The notes below the pieces were generated by a model. The model saw nothing but the letters and a program-made list of their open reading frames with translations, searched no databases and had not been told where the DNA came from. A DNA stretch of 40,920 nt. It comes from CAZEHS01 sp964649745. GTDB lineage: Bacteria; Bacillota; Clostridia; Peptostreptococcales; Acidaminobacteraceae. Position 1 is the first letter of the stretch. Every line of letters begins with the position of its first letter. Below are positions 15,683 through 24,581 of this stretch, one piece after another. The stretch spans positions 1 through 40,920 of the forward strand of contig CAZYQI010000029.1 in the NCBI GenBank assembly GCA_964649745.1, given 5' to 3'. The translations under genes and the position numbers were made by a program.

Positions 15683-16822
15683 ATGAAACCTATGATGCGC
15701 TTTAAGCTGCTCTTTTCAGTGGTTCTTATAACAGCCGTTACTGCCGGTTGTAGCCCTGCTGCTCCGATTCCTGAAAAAGCCCCTTCTGATATGCCCGCAA
15801 CCGCAGCCATTGAGGAATCTCCCTTGGGAGAGAGCGCCTCTAACTCCGGGGATTACGTGTTGCCTCTTAGCGGCACCGCCAGGCTGGAAGATCAGCAGGT
15901 CTATGGCCTCCTGCCGGATCAGGTTTCCATCGCCCGGAATGAAATTGCGGCCCGCCACGGTTATATCTTTAAAACCGCTGCACTCCAGACCTATTTTGAA
16001 AGCAAGCCCTGGTACCGGGCAGACCCGGCGTTCTCCTATGACACCCTGAGCGCCGTTGAAAAATACAATATGGCACTGCTGAAATTTTTCGAATCCATGA
16101 ATACCCCCTCTGCCCCTCCGAATCCTTCGCCCTCCGGTATAGAGCTGTACAAGCCTGGGCAGGAGATTCACGCGGACCTTAACAGCGACGGCACCGAAGA
16201 AACCATCCTCTGGTTTCGGGAGGAAATGCACGCCGTGCTAAAAGTAAACAACCTGAGCGTTGAAGCGGAAGGGGATTATTTCTCAGAAACCTTTGGCATT
16301 GCCGACATTGACCCATCGGACGGCATGAAGGAAATCCTCATCAGCGATCTGGGCCCCAGTGACGATTACACCTCGACCTTTTACTGCTTCAACGGAGAAG
16401 CGATTCAGCGAATGGGGCAGACGGGAGGCCTGGCCGATTACGGCATCGTTCTTGACGGCAAAGGCGGTTTCCTGGCATTGGCCCGCGGAAGCCTCCTGCA
16501 GACCTGGTTCTTTAACAGGAGCTATGATCTGGATTCCAGCCATCAGATCCGGGAAGTAAAAAAGGACACCTACCCTACACATGCCTCTGTATTTGTTAAA
16601 CAGCCTGTTCAGATTTTTTCTGAACGGAACCTGTCAAAGCCCTCCTTTAAGCTGTCCGAGGGTACCACTGCCACCATCACCGCAACCGATGACCGCCAAT
16701 GGTGTCAGGTGGAAACCGAAGGCGGCAAGCAGGGCTGGTTCGCCCTCAAGGATTTTAATATTCTGACCACTGAAGGAATTCCCGCATCCGAAGCCTTTTT
16801 CGGATTGAGTAACGCGGATTGA
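15683..16822 (+). CDS. Lipoprotein with YARHG domain and C-terminal SH3-like domain
   Basis: A protein of 379 aa from ATG 15683 (GAGG at six bases; an earlier ATG at 15635 has no site). A lipoprotein signal peptide ends in VTAGC, with Cys23 as the lipid anchor, so it sits outside the cell on the membrane. After a Pro/Ser-rich linker comes a YARHG domain at about 60-130 (the family motif appears as IARNEIAARHGYIF, then YFESKPWY). A middle region with DLNSDGTEETILWF resembles FG-GAP/VCBS-like beta repeats, and the last 65 residues form a bacterial SH3 domain (DRQWCQVETEGGKQGWF). YARHG and SH3 domains are thought to bind peptidoglycan or other wall parts. No enzymatic motif seen. Confidence 0.85.
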   Translation: MKPMMRFKLLFSVVLITAVTAGCSPAAPIPEKAPSDMPATAAIEESPLGESASNSGDYVLPLSGTARLEDQQVYGLLPDQVSIARNEIAARHGYIFKTAALQTYFESKPWYRADPAFSYDTLSAVEKYNMALLKFFESMNTPSAPPNPSPSGIELYKPGQEIHADLNSDGTEETILWFREEMHAVLKVNNLSVEAEGDYFSETFGIADIDPSDGMKEILISDLGPSDDYTSTFYCFNGEAIQRMGQTGGLADYGIVLDGKGGFLALARGSLLQTWFFNRSYDLDSSHQIREVKKDTYPTHASVFVKQPVQIFSERNLSKPSFKLSEGTTATITATDDRQWCQVETEGGKQGWFALKDFNILTTEGIPASEAFFGLSNAD

Positions 16823-16840
16823 TTCAGGGTTGCTGACAGC

Positions 16841-16882
16841 AAAAGAGAGCATGCGCATAATCATCGGCATGCTCTCTTTTTA
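16841..16882 (+). terminator. Intrinsic terminator after the YARHG lipoprotein
   Basis: The stem AAAAGAGAGCATGC pairs with GCATGCTCTCTTTT around a 13-base loop and runs into TTTTTATTAT. It starts 19 bp after the stop codon. A very similar stem (GAGAGCATGC) closes the DHH gene at 38574. Confidence 0.9.
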
Positions 16883-16908
16883 TTATCAGACCTAAGGCCT
16901 AGTGATAA

Positions 16909-17098
16909 ACCCTTTGCCACGGATAACACGGATTCCCGCGGACAAAAATGGGGGATGATTCGGTATTTCAAATCAGTCCAATCCTACGAATGTAACTATA
17001 GATTCCTGCTATGGTACATAGAACCATCGAAGGAATGATCCGTGAAAATCCGTGTTATCCGTGGCTAAAAATAGTTTGACTTTATCGCCGGACTTTTA
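16909..17098. repeat. Dispersed inverted-repeat element, copy 1
   Basis: Two arms face each other: CCACGGATAACACGGATT from 16915 and its reverse complement, AATCCGTGTTATCCGTGG, at 17047-17064. About 115 bp of unrelated sequence lie between. The right arm extends through TTTGACTTTATCGCCGGACTT to the stop codon of mscL at 17096-17098. The same arm layout recurs at 29195-29404, and one arm alone at 21690-21746. Confidence 0.8.
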
Positions 17099-17506
17099 AC
17101 GCTGCTGGCCCTTCAACAAATCGCGGATCTCTTCCAGAAGCACTTCCTGTTTAGGCGGCTCGGGGGGAGCAGCCACCTCTGCCGCCTTCTGCTTGGCTAC
17201 AAAACGGGTGACCAGATGAATGGCGATAAAGATGGAGAACGCAATGATAACAAAATCGAAAACGGACTGTATGAAAGCCCCGTAACGGATTGCCAGCTCC
17301 GGTACATCTCCTGCCGCCGGTTCTATGATGTACTTCATATCCGAGAAATTAACCTTGCCCATCAAAAGGCCCAGTACCGGCATCAACAGATCATTCACCA
17401 GGGAGGTGACAATCTTCCCAAAAGCTCCACCAATAACAACACCTATGGCCAGATCCACCACATTGCCCTTCATCGCGAAGGCCTTAAATTCCTGCATCAG
17501 CTTCAT
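17096..17506 (-). CDS. mscL: Large-conductance mechanosensitive channel MscL
   Basis: A protein of 136 aa with two membrane helices. It opens under membrane tension and releases solutes during osmotic downshock. The highly conserved first helix KGNVVDLAIGVVIGGAFGKI, the periplasmic loop and the C-terminal bundle EEIRDLL are all there. ATG 17506 follows AAGGAGG; an upstream in-frame start lies within the end of the transporter gene and is less likely. It is 26 bp behind the NSS transporter and probably in the same transcript. Its stop codon coincides with the outer end of a dispersed repeat. Confidence 0.95.
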   Translation of the reverse strand: MKLMQEFKAFAMKGNVVDLAIGVVIGGAFGKIVTSLVNDLLMPVLGLLMGKVNFSDMKYIIEPAAGDVPELAIRYGAFIQSVFDFVIIAFSIFIAIHLVTRFVAKQKAAEVAAPPEPPKQEVLLEEIRDLLKGQQR

Positions 17507-17532
17507 ATCTTTCCTCCTTGTATCATCAGGCA

Positions 17533-18930
17533 TCAGAACAGCCCTGGGAACAATAGTTTCAATACCCCTATGGAGCTCAGAAAAACAATAAACATAAGAA
17601 GAGGCGTTACAAATCGAAGAATAACGCCATATGCCGGAATCAGGACGCCGTTACCGTTTTGCCCATCATTGGTCAGCTCCCGCCGCACACTGCTCCAGTC
17701 CATAAAGAATCCCACAAATACAGCAATAAGCAGGCCACCGACGGGAAGCAGGATATTGGAGGATACATAGTCGAAAAGGTCAAACATGCCCTTTCCAAAC
17801 ACGGTAGCACCCGCAAGCAGGCTTGTGGGATGAACAGACAGTGCTCCGACGATGAAGATGGTTCCGGTTGATAACAGCACCGCCATGGGCCTTGAAACCC
17901 TGAATTCCTCGTTGAGAAAGGCCACGATCACTTCCACCAGAGACAGCATGGCCATGGTGGCCGCCATGGCGGTCAGGAGAAAGAAGCAGAATAGAAGCAC
18001 ATTGCCGAAAACCATTTTTGAAAAAACCAGAGGAATGGTCATGAAAAGAAGCCCCGGTCCTCCCGACGGCTCCATACCAAACTGGAATACCACCGGAAAG
18101 ATCGCCATCCCCGCCATCAGAGAAACTGCCGTATCGGAAAGCGCAACCTTCGCGGCGGTTTCCATCATGTTGTTGTCCTTATTGAAATAGCTGCTGTAGG
18201 TGATCATGCAACCGATCCCGAGAGACAGCTTGAAAAACGCCAGTCCCAATGCGGTCAGCAGTGTCTGTCCGGTTATTTCGGAAAAATCCACGCTGTACAG
18301 GAAATTCAGGCCGGCCGCCGCTCCCGGCAGGGTTAAGGCCCGAATGTCCGTGATGATGATCAGCACAAGAAGCATGGGCATCATAATCCGCGTCGCCTTT
18401 TCAATGCCGTTCTTGATGCCCCCGATAAGAATTGCCGAAACCACCGCCATCACGATGAATTGCCAGAGCATGGGGCTGTATCCGCCTCCGATGGTGCCAC
18501 CGAACACATCGTTGGTCAGTTTGACAGCCGCTTCCTTCTCCATCCCGCCGAGCCCGTGAAAGGCCCCGGTTGCCGTAAGGTAAACGTACTTATACACCCA
18601 GCCGGCCACGGCACTGTAGAAAAACATAATGAGAAAGGTGGCCGCAATCCCGATATAGCCGATTGCCTTCCAGGCCGGATTTGCTTTCAGTTTTGTGAAT
18701 GCACCGATGATATTGCTGCGGGTGCTGCGTCCGATGGCAAATTCCGCACACATGATCGGAAGCCCTACCAGCAAAACGCAGAGAAGGTAAATGAATACGA
18801 AGGCGCCCCCACCCTGACTTCCTGTGAGATAAGGAAATTTCCATATATTCCCCAACCCTACCGCTGAACCAAGGGTGGCGAAGAATACCGCCAATCCGCC
18901 GGAAAAAGTTTCACGCTTTTGGTTTTCCAT
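17533..18930 (-). CDS. Sodium-dependent transporter, NSS/SNF family
   Basis: A 465-aa membrane protein with about 11-12 hydrophobic segments. It belongs to the LeuT/MhsT family that takes up amino acids or related compounds with sodium. The first helix carries the family signature GSAVGLGNIWKFPYL with the Na-site residues; the segment LLVGLPIMCAEFAIGR follows, and helix 6/7 has the typical FSLGIGCMITYSSYF. ATG 18930 has GGAGG five bases upstream; longer in-frame starts lack a good site. The substrate cannot be told from sequence. Downstream is mscL, a pairing that suggests control by osmotic or solute stress (inference). Confidence 0.92.
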   Translation of the reverse strand: MENQKRETFSGGLAVFFATLGSAVGLGNIWKFPYLTGSQGGGAFVFIYLLCVLLVGLPIMCAEFAIGRSTRSNIIGAFTKLKANPAWKAIGYIGIAATFLIMFFYSAVAGWVYKYVYLTATGAFHGLGGMEKEAAVKLTNDVFGGTIGGGYSPMLWQFIVMAVVSAILIGGIKNGIEKATRIMMPMLLVLIIITDIRALTLPGAAAGLNFLYSVDFSEITGQTLLTALGLAFFKLSLGIGCMITYSSYFNKDNNMMETAAKVALSDTAVSLMAGMAIFPVVFQFGMEPSGGPGLLFMTIPLVFSKMVFGNVLLFCFFLLTAMAATMAMLSLVEVIVAFLNEEFRVSRPMAVLLSTGTIFIVGALSVHPTSLLAGATVFGKGMFDLFDYVSSNILLPVGGLLIAVFVGFFMDWSSVRRELTNDGQNGNGVLIPAYGVILRFVTPLLMFIVFLSSIGVLKLLFPGLF

Positions 18931-19189
18931 CATTTCCTCCAATAATTTCATTAGCCCCAGAAAACCCACTGATTTCAGTAGAATTCCGTATACTCATTGC
19001 AATGAAAAGCTTGCATCCACTGCACTATTTTATTACATAACCTTAAGGATTCCCAGAGGTTTGCACAAAAACGGCGACCGATTTTTAATCTGCCGCTGCT
19101 CGAATATATATTCTTCACTTCAGAGTATCCTTAACCGGCTTCCAAACCTCATACCCTTCAGGTATTCATCAAATAACTGTATGGATCCT

Positions 19190-20083
19190 TTACTTCCGGT
19201 TCATACCCTGGGTTTCCAGTATATCCGTTGCAATCCTCTGAAGCTCTACTGCTGTCTGTATACCGTCATCCGATGCGGCAACGCCCATACAGGTCTCCAC
19301 GATAATTTCCTTTCCATCATAGTAGAAGGGAGTTGCCTTGATTTTCTTCACTATCCGTTCCGCTACGACGGCCACTCCAAGGGTCGGTGTCGCCGGAAGC
19401 AAGATAGATATCTCATTGCTTCCCGTTCTGCCGGCCAGATCACAGTTTCGTACAGCTGCCATGATCTGACGCCCGACAAAGCCCATCATTCGCCCGGCGG
19501 CCTCCTTCCCGTACTCCTCTTCGAATTTATCCAGAACAGCAACCCGAATCAGGATAATCGCCAGGGGTTCGTGATAGCGCCTGGCCCGTTCCATCTGGTG
19601 GGAAAACACCTCCGTGAACGCCTTTTTATTTCGGAAGCCGGTCTGCCCATCCAGTGTCACAGCTCTTTCCAGTTCTTTTGCCATCAATACCTCTCGGGTA
19701 ATGTCTGTGAAAGCAATGGCAATAATCCGGCCCATGAATACGATACGCAGTTCCACATACCGGTCTTCACCATCCTTGCAACGCACACTCCCCCGTACTT
19801 CCAGGGGCTTTTGCACGGAATCCGTGGGTCCTGCCATCTCCGCATGTCCCTTTTGAAGCGCTTCCCAATGTTCCTTAATTTCTTCGCTGGTTTCGGGGTC
19901 TATGAACATCTGGTGCCACCACAACCGAATGTTGGGCATGTCCCCGAGGGTGTAGCCATATTGTTCGGTGAACCGGTGATTCAGCATCAGAACATCGCCG
20001 GTGGTGTAATCATAGGTGGCCACCGCCGATGGGAGGATATTCAGAAGCTCCGTGCTGGAAATCGAACCTGTTATATCAGACAT
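19190..20083 (-). CDS. PAS protein with degenerate GGDEF domain
   Basis: A 297-aa cytoplasmic protein. Residues 10-130 form a PAS domain (YDYTTGDVLMLNHRFTEQ to AIAFTDITREV). Residues 140-290 align with GGDEF domains, but the active site reads GSNEI (221-225) instead of GGDEF and the metal-binding Asp strand is replaced (LIRVAVLDKF). DxLT is DGQTGFRN. It should therefore not make c-di-GMP. The inhibitory-site motif RNCD (212-215) is kept exactly five residues before the signature, so it may bind c-di-GMP as a receptor (inference). ATG 20083 follows AGGAG. It is upstream of the NSS transporter on the same strand, 259 bp apart. Confidence 0.87.
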   Translation of the reverse strand: MSDITGSISSTELLNILPSAVATYDYTTGDVLMLNHRFTEQYGYTLGDMPNIRLWWHQMFIDPETSEEIKEHWEALQKGHAEMAGPTDSVQKPLEVRGSVRCKDGEDRYVELRIVFMGRIIAIAFTDITREVLMAKELERAVTLDGQTGFRNKKAFTEVFSHQMERARRYHEPLAIILIRVAVLDKFEEEYGKEAAGRMMGFVGRQIMAAVRNCDLAGRTGSNEISILLPATPTLGVAVVAERIVKKIKATPFYYDGKEIIVETCMGVAASDDGIQTAVELQRIATDILETQGMNRK

Positions 20084-20232
20084 GATGTTTCTCCTGTCCC
20101 GCGAGTTTTAATACCTCTATTTTATACCCTCAGCACTTACCATTCAATCATTCTGAGATAGAGATTTCCGCTGATTGCGTATTTTTCCGTAAACTGATAA
20201 TGTGTTTATAAGGATATCCAAGGAGGAGCCAA

Positions 20233-21669
20233 ATGACCACTTTACCCCTGAATTTTTCAAAATCCGACATCATTCAGAGCATACTGCCTCAAATGGCAAA
20301 TCGGCACGGCCTCATCTCCGGAGCCACAGGCACCGGCAAAACCGTATCCCTCCGCGTATTGGCAGAGGCTTTCAGCCATGCCGGAGTTCCGGTGTTCATG
20401 GCCGATGTTAAGGGTGATCTGGCCAGCCTTTGCATGCCCGGTATCAGCAGTCCAAAAATGACCCAACGGCTGGAGCTGCTTGGCATGACGGATTACCCCT
20501 TCAGCCCGTTCCCAGTTCGTTTCTGGGATGTCGAAGGAAAACAAGGGCACCCGATCCGCGCCACCGTCTCCGACATGGGACCCCTTCTTTTAGCACGGTT
20601 GATGAATCTTAACGATACCCAAACCAGCGTGCTCAATCTTGTTTTTAAGATTGCGGACGATCAGAAAATGCTTCTGCTGGATATGAAGGATTTGCGCTCC
20701 ATGCTCCACTATGTTGGCGATCACAGCAGTGAATACACCACACACTATGGAACCATCTCAAAGCAAACGGTGGGAGCTATTCAACGGGGACTTATGAACC
20801 TTGAAGGCCAGGGTGCCGGCGAATTTTTCGGTGAACCCTCCCTGGTGCTGTCGGATCTGATGACTATAAGCAGTGATGGAAAAGGAATTATCAACCTTTT
20901 GGCCGCCGATCAGCTTTTCCTTAATCCCCTTCTTTATTCAACACTGCTTTTATGGCTGATGTCGGAGCTTTTTGAGGAAATGCCGGAGGTTGGAGATCTT
21001 GACAAGCCCAAGCTGGTTTTCTTCTTCGACGAGGCCCATCTGCTTTTCAAGGATGCCCCTAAGGCCCTTTTGGATCGGATTGAGCAGGTTGTACGCCTGA
21101 TTCGTTCTAAGGGTGTGGGAATCTATTTCATCACCCAGAGCCCTTTGGATGTTCCTGAAAACGTTCTGGGACAGCTGGGAAACCGTGTCCAGCATGCACT
21201 CCGCGCTTTTACACCCAAAGATCAGAAGGCGGTTAAGGCCGCCGCTGAAACCTTCCGTTCAAATCCTGAGCTTGATGTTGCAACCGCCATAACCGAGCTG
21301 GCCGTCGGCGAAGCGCTGGTGTCCTTCCTTGATAGCGAAGGCCGCCCCGGAATCGTTGAACGCTCCTGGGTGCTTCCGCCTCACAGCCTGCTGGGTGTCA
21401 TCACCCCGGAAGAACGGCGCCAGGTGATAACCGCCTCCGAAATAGCCGGGAAATATGAGAATGCCATTGATCGGGTTTCTGCCTTCGAAATGATTCAGGG
21501 GCAGAATAAAATCGACAAACAGGCCGCAGAGCCGGCCTATCAACCACCTCGTCGCCGTGCTTCCAGCAGCACCCCCGTAGAACGGATGGCCAAAAGCGCA
21601 CTGAACACCATCGGCCGTCAGGTGGCCCGGGATCTTGTGCGGGGCCTGTTCGGAACGCTTAGGAGATAG
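20233..21669 (+). CDS. DUF853 / HerA-like P-loop ATPase
   Basis: A 478-aa soluble protein with Walker A GATGTGKT at 30-37 and Walker B VFFFDEAH at about 262-269. DVKGDLASLCMPG, YSTLLLWLMSEL and the arginine/sensor region FITQSPLDVPENVLGQLGNR are typical of the DUF853 group (YjgR of E. coli), relatives of the HerA/FtsK DNA-pumping ATPases. The C-terminal 60 residues are basic and flexible, perhaps for binding nucleic acid. ATG 20233 follows AAGGAGGAG. No NurA nuclease is beside it, so a HerA-NurA repair pair is not supported. Precise role unknown. Confidence 0.9.
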   Translation: MTTLPLNFSKSDIIQSILPQMANRHGLISGATGTGKTVSLRVLAEAFSHAGVPVFMADVKGDLASLCMPGISSPKMTQRLELLGMTDYPFSPFPVRFWDVEGKQGHPIRATVSDMGPLLLARLMNLNDTQTSVLNLVFKIADDQKMLLLDMKDLRSMLHYVGDHSSEYTTHYGTISKQTVGAIQRGLMNLEGQGAGEFFGEPSLVLSDLMTISSDGKGIINLLAADQLFLNPLLYSTLLLWLMSELFEEMPEVGDLDKPKLVFFFDEAHLLFKDAPKALLDRIEQVVRLIRSKGVGIYFITQSPLDVPENVLGQLGNRVQHALRAFTPKDQKAVKAAAETFRSNPELDVATAITELAVGEALVSFLDSEGRPGIVERSWVLPPHSLLGVITPEERRQVITASEIAGKYENAIDRVSAFEMIQGQNKIDKQAAEPAYQPPRRRASSSTPVERMAKSALNTIGRQVARDLVRGLFGTLRR

Positions 21670-21689
21670 AATCTATCGTCCTTCATCTG

Positions 21690-21746
21690 CGGCTAAAGGT
21701 TTTTCCGTGTACATCCGTGTGATCCGTGGCAAAGAATTTTGACTTA
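21690..21746. repeat. Dispersed repeat, single arm (copy 2)
   Basis: Between the DUF853 gene and the lipoprotein lies TTCCGTGTACATCCGTGTG followed by ATCCGTGGC and TTTTGACTT. This is the right arm of the element at 16909-17098 and 29195-29404, with no facing left arm. Confidence 0.65.
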
Positions 21747-21766
21747 AATACTAATGGGAGGCCTTT

Positions 21767-22363
21767 ATGCGAAAACATCATCTGCTCATCTTTCTGATTC
21801 TGACCCTTGCCGCTGTGACACTTTTTTCGGGCTGCGCCAAGGAACGCAGTGCCATCAAGGACACTCAGGCCGACCTTTTGGGTCTCAGCCGTTCGGTATC
21901 CGTATATGATTTCAACGGCAACCGTACCGAATACTACGAAGGGGACAATGTCCGGCTTGATAAAAGCGATATCGCCAACGCCATCCTCATCACAATGGAT
22001 GGCCGAAGCATGACAATGGTGGGCAATACCGCCCTTATCCTTGAAAAGGGTGTTGAAAACAAGCTGGATAATGCGGAATTTATGGCAGAATTCCAAAGCA
22101 TACAGGATGAGCTGTCCCAACCTCAGGGGGGCGGAAGCGGACTCCCTTTCCTGGACAAACGCTGGAACAATCTAATCTCTGGAGTTTCCGGCCTCAAGCG
22201 GATCCTTGTTGTAAAATCGGAAAGCGGTGCAATCATCGGCGTATTTCAGGGAAAGAATGTGTTGCTGGAAACCAGTGACCTTGAAAAAACCACAAAAATT
22301 CTGATTGATGGCAAACGGCTCCATCTGCATCGAACGAATTACACCATTTTAGAGCTGGAATGA
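21767..22363 (+). CDS. Small lipoprotein (DUF5052-like)
   Basis: A 198-aa protein with a clear lipoprotein signal: basic start, hydrophobic core and LFSGC with Cys23 as the anchor. The mature part has two similar beta-rich blocks: one near residue 45 (SVYDFNGNRTEYYEG, then ILITMDGRSMTMVGNTALIL) and one near residue 145 (AIIGVFQGKNVLLETSDL, then ILIDGKRLHLHRTNYTIL). This looks like an internal duplication. It resembles clostridial proteins grouped as DUF5052, from memory and not checked. ATG 21767 follows GGGAGG. It stands between the HerA-like ATPase and the ErcA-like gene; role unknown. Confidence 0.75.
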   Translation: MRKHHLLIFLILTLAAVTLFSGCAKERSAIKDTQADLLGLSRSVSVYDFNGNRTEYYEGDNVRLDKSDIANAILITMDGRSMTMVGNTALILEKGVENKLDNAEFMAEFQSIQDELSQPQGGGSGLPFLDKRWNNLISGVSGLKRILVVKSESGAIIGVFQGKNVLLETSDLEKTTKILIDGKRLHLHRTNYTILELE

Positions 22364-22411
22364 CCTTGTTTATCCCCTTGATCCCTGGGTAAAAATACCC
22401 TGGAGGTGCTT

Positions 22412-23548
22412 ATGCCCATACCATTAAGAAAATTCATCGCTCCGGAGTTCGTCTATGGCAGCGAAGCCAGCCGTTTGGCCGGACAATTTGCAATCAACGT
22501 TGGAGCATCCCGGATTTTTCTTGTGACAGACAAGACAATCCGCAACCTCAAATGGTTCGGAAGAATCGTTGACCAGTTGGATGACGACGGCCTTGAAATT
22601 GAAATTTTTGACAATGTTACGGTTAACCCCAAAGATTATGAATGCGCGGACGGCGCAAAACACTATATCGACTCCGGATGCAATCTCATTCTGGCAATCG
22701 GTGGAGGCAGTGTTCTGGACTGTGCCAAAGGGATCGGAATCCTGACCTCCAATCCGGGTCCGATTTCCATTTACGAAGGAGTCGATGAAATCACGGAGGC
22801 AATCCCTCCTTTGATTTGTGTGCCCACTACCGCCGGTTCGGCGGCAGACATTTCGCAATTTGCCATCATTACCAATACAGAGGAAGCCTATAAAATGGCC
22901 ATTGTCAGCAAGATGCTGGTCCCAGACCTGGCTCTGGTTGACCCTGCCATAACCCTGACTGCAGATTTCGATATCACCGTTGATACCGGTCTGGATGTGC
23001 TGGCTCACGCCATTGAATCCTATGTTTCAAACGCAGCTTCACCCTTCACACGGCTACACGCTGCTGAGTCAATCCGATTGGTTCTTACCGCTCTCCCTGC
23101 CCTGTCAAAAGATCTTGGCAATCTAACTCTCCGCGATGCGTTGATGCAGGCTTCCTTACAGGCTGGTCTTTCCTTCTCCAATGCCAGTCTGGGGCTGGTT
23201 CATGCTGCCGCCCACGCTCTGGGGGGCCGGTTCGATCTGGTACACGGGGAATTAAACGGTATTCTGCTTCCCGCTGTGGTAGGTTATAATTATGACAGTG
23301 CACGAGCAGACTACAACGCCATTGCCGCACTATTTGAAGATACCCTGGGGTATTCGGGATGCTCCCTGGAAGAGTATCTGCGCTCCTTTATCCGTACCAT
23401 CCGTCCCAACCGCACCCTGGCTGAGCAGGGGGTAACGGCAGACGGTTTCTCCGCCCTGATTCCGTGGATACTCAATGACCCCTGTGTGGTGACCAATCCG
23501 GCCACTGTGACAGCTGAAGGTGTGATGACTCTCTATGAAAGATTCTGA
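22412..23548 (+). CDS. ercA: Iron-containing alcohol dehydrogenase, ErcA-like
   Basis: A 378-aa group III (iron-dependent) alcohol dehydrogenase. The nucleotide loop GGGSVLDCAKG is present, and the metal ligands are found in GLDVLAHAIE (Asp, His), LVHAAAHALGG (His) and LVHGELNG (His), so the centre looks complete. The start RKFIAPEFVYGSEASRLAG and the stretch TAGSAADISQFAIITN are those of the ErcA subgroup, which in Pseudomonas is tied to the regulation of ethanol oxidation together with the ErcS-type sensor kinases. Here the next gene is just such a kinase and overlaps it by 14 bp. ATG 22412 follows GGAGG; GTG 22406 is less likely. Whether it acts as an enzyme or a regulator is open. Confidence 0.85.
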   Translation: MPIPLRKFIAPEFVYGSEASRLAGQFAINVGASRIFLVTDKTIRNLKWFGRIVDQLDDDGLEIEIFDNVTVNPKDYECADGAKHYIDSGCNLILAIGGGSVLDCAKGIGILTSNPGPISIYEGVDEITEAIPPLICVPTTAGSAADISQFAIITNTEEAYKMAIVSKMLVPDLALVDPAITLTADFDITVDTGLDVLAHAIESYVSNAASPFTRLHAAESIRLVLTALPALSKDLGNLTLRDALMQASLQAGLSFSNASLGLVHAAAHALGGRFDLVHGELNGILLPAVVGYNYDSARADYNAIAALFEDTLGYSGCSLEEYLRSFIRTIRPNRTLAEQGVTADGFSALIPWILNDPCVVTNPATVTAEGVMTLYERF

Positions 23549-24581
23549 CAGCAACGAGCTTAGAGAAAAACTGATCGGTCTTGGAAAGACCTCCATGCGT
23601 AAGAACTATTACGCTGACCTGCTGAAGGAAAAGCAGAAGCTGGAGGAACAGAACCAGCAGTTGATGCAGGAGGTTCAACAGCGCAGGGAGGCTGAAACCG
23701 CGCTGCATTTCCTCAACAATGAGCTGGAAGACCGGATCCACCGGAGAACCCTTGAACTGGAAACCCTCAACAAGGAGCTTCAGAGCTCTTATGTGGGTCT
23801 TAAGCAGGCCCACGAATACCTTGTGCAGTCCGAAAAACTGGCTGCCCTTGGAGGGCTGGTTGCCGGCATATCCCATGAGGTCAACACCCCCTTGGGCATC
23901 TGCGTAACCAGCTCCACCTACCTGTTGACCATCCTGCAGGATATGCGTAGTCTCTATGCAAAGAAAGATTTTGATTTCCATATGTGCAAGGAGCTGACAG
24001 AGGAGTCTCTGGAGTCGGCGCAGATCCTGATAAATAATCTGCTGCGCAGTGTTGATCTGCTGGAAAACTTCAAGCTGATTGCTGTGGATCAGACCAATTA
24101 TGAATACCGCACCTTTAATTATCTGGAGTATACCCGACGTATCCTGACAAATCTCCACCCTGAAATCAAGAAGAAGAATGTTGAAATTGAAATACGGTGT
24201 GAGGAATCCTTGAACACCAAAGGATACCCTGGAATACTGACTCAAATTCTCAGCAACTTTGTCATGAACTCACTGATACACGGATTCGACTCCGCGGGAC
24301 CCTACAAAATTGTCATCGCCTACTCCGCTGATGAGGATTATATCGTTATGGATTACACCGACAATGGGTGCGGAATGAGCGCCAACCAGGCAAAACACGC
24401 CTTTGAACCTTTCTTCACCACCATCAGAGGGGCCGGCGGAAGCGGGCTGGGGCTCTACATCGTCTTTAACCTTGTCACCACCCTGTTGCGAGGTGTCATT
24501 ACCTTGAAAAGCGAACCCCAAAAGGGGGTTCACTTTACCATTAAGATTCCCCGGGATTACCGCATCCCCACCGACAACTGA
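23535..24581 (+). CDS. Sensor histidine kinase, ErcS'-like, coupled to ercA
   Basis: A 348-aa soluble kinase with no membrane segment. The N-terminal motif IGLGKTSMRKNYYADL is followed by a long coiled coil (about 28-100). The phosphorylated His is His114 in GISHEVNTPLG. The ATP-binding part has the N-box SNFVMNSLIHG, G1 DYTDNGCGM, F-box FEPFFTT and G2 GGSGLGLYIV, so it should be active. It has no sensor domain of its own, so input may come from the ErcA-like protein with which its gene overlaps (translational coupling). No response regulator is next to it; the partner must be elsewhere. A stem-loop overlaps its stop codon. Confidence 0.88.
   Translation: MKDSDSNELREKLIGLGKTSMRKNYYADLLKEKQKLEEQNQQLMQEVQQRREAETALHFLNNELEDRIHRRTLELETLNKELQSSYVGLKQAHEYLVQSEKLAALGGLVAGISHEVNTPLGICVTSSTYLLTILQDMRSLYAKKDFDFHMCKELTEESLESAQILINNLLRSVDLLENFKLIAVDQTNYEYRTFNYLEYTRRILTNLHPEIKKKNVEIEIRCEESLNTKGYPGILTQILSNFVMNSLIHGFDSAGPYKIVIAYSADEDYIVMDYTDNGCGMSANQAKHAFEPFFTTIRGAGGSGLGLYIVFNLVTTLLRGVITLKSEPQKGVHFTIKIPRDYRIPTDN

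Noticed and set aside
18875..20161. 428-codon rightward frame opposite the PAS-GGDEF gene
   Set aside because: No family pattern, His/Cys-rich odd composition, and the opposite strand carries a clear PAS-GGDEF protein with a good start.
22364..22411. ATCCCTGGGTAAAAATA ahead of ercA looks like the dispersed repeat arm
   Set aside because: Only part of the arm is similar and several bases differ; too weak to call another copy.
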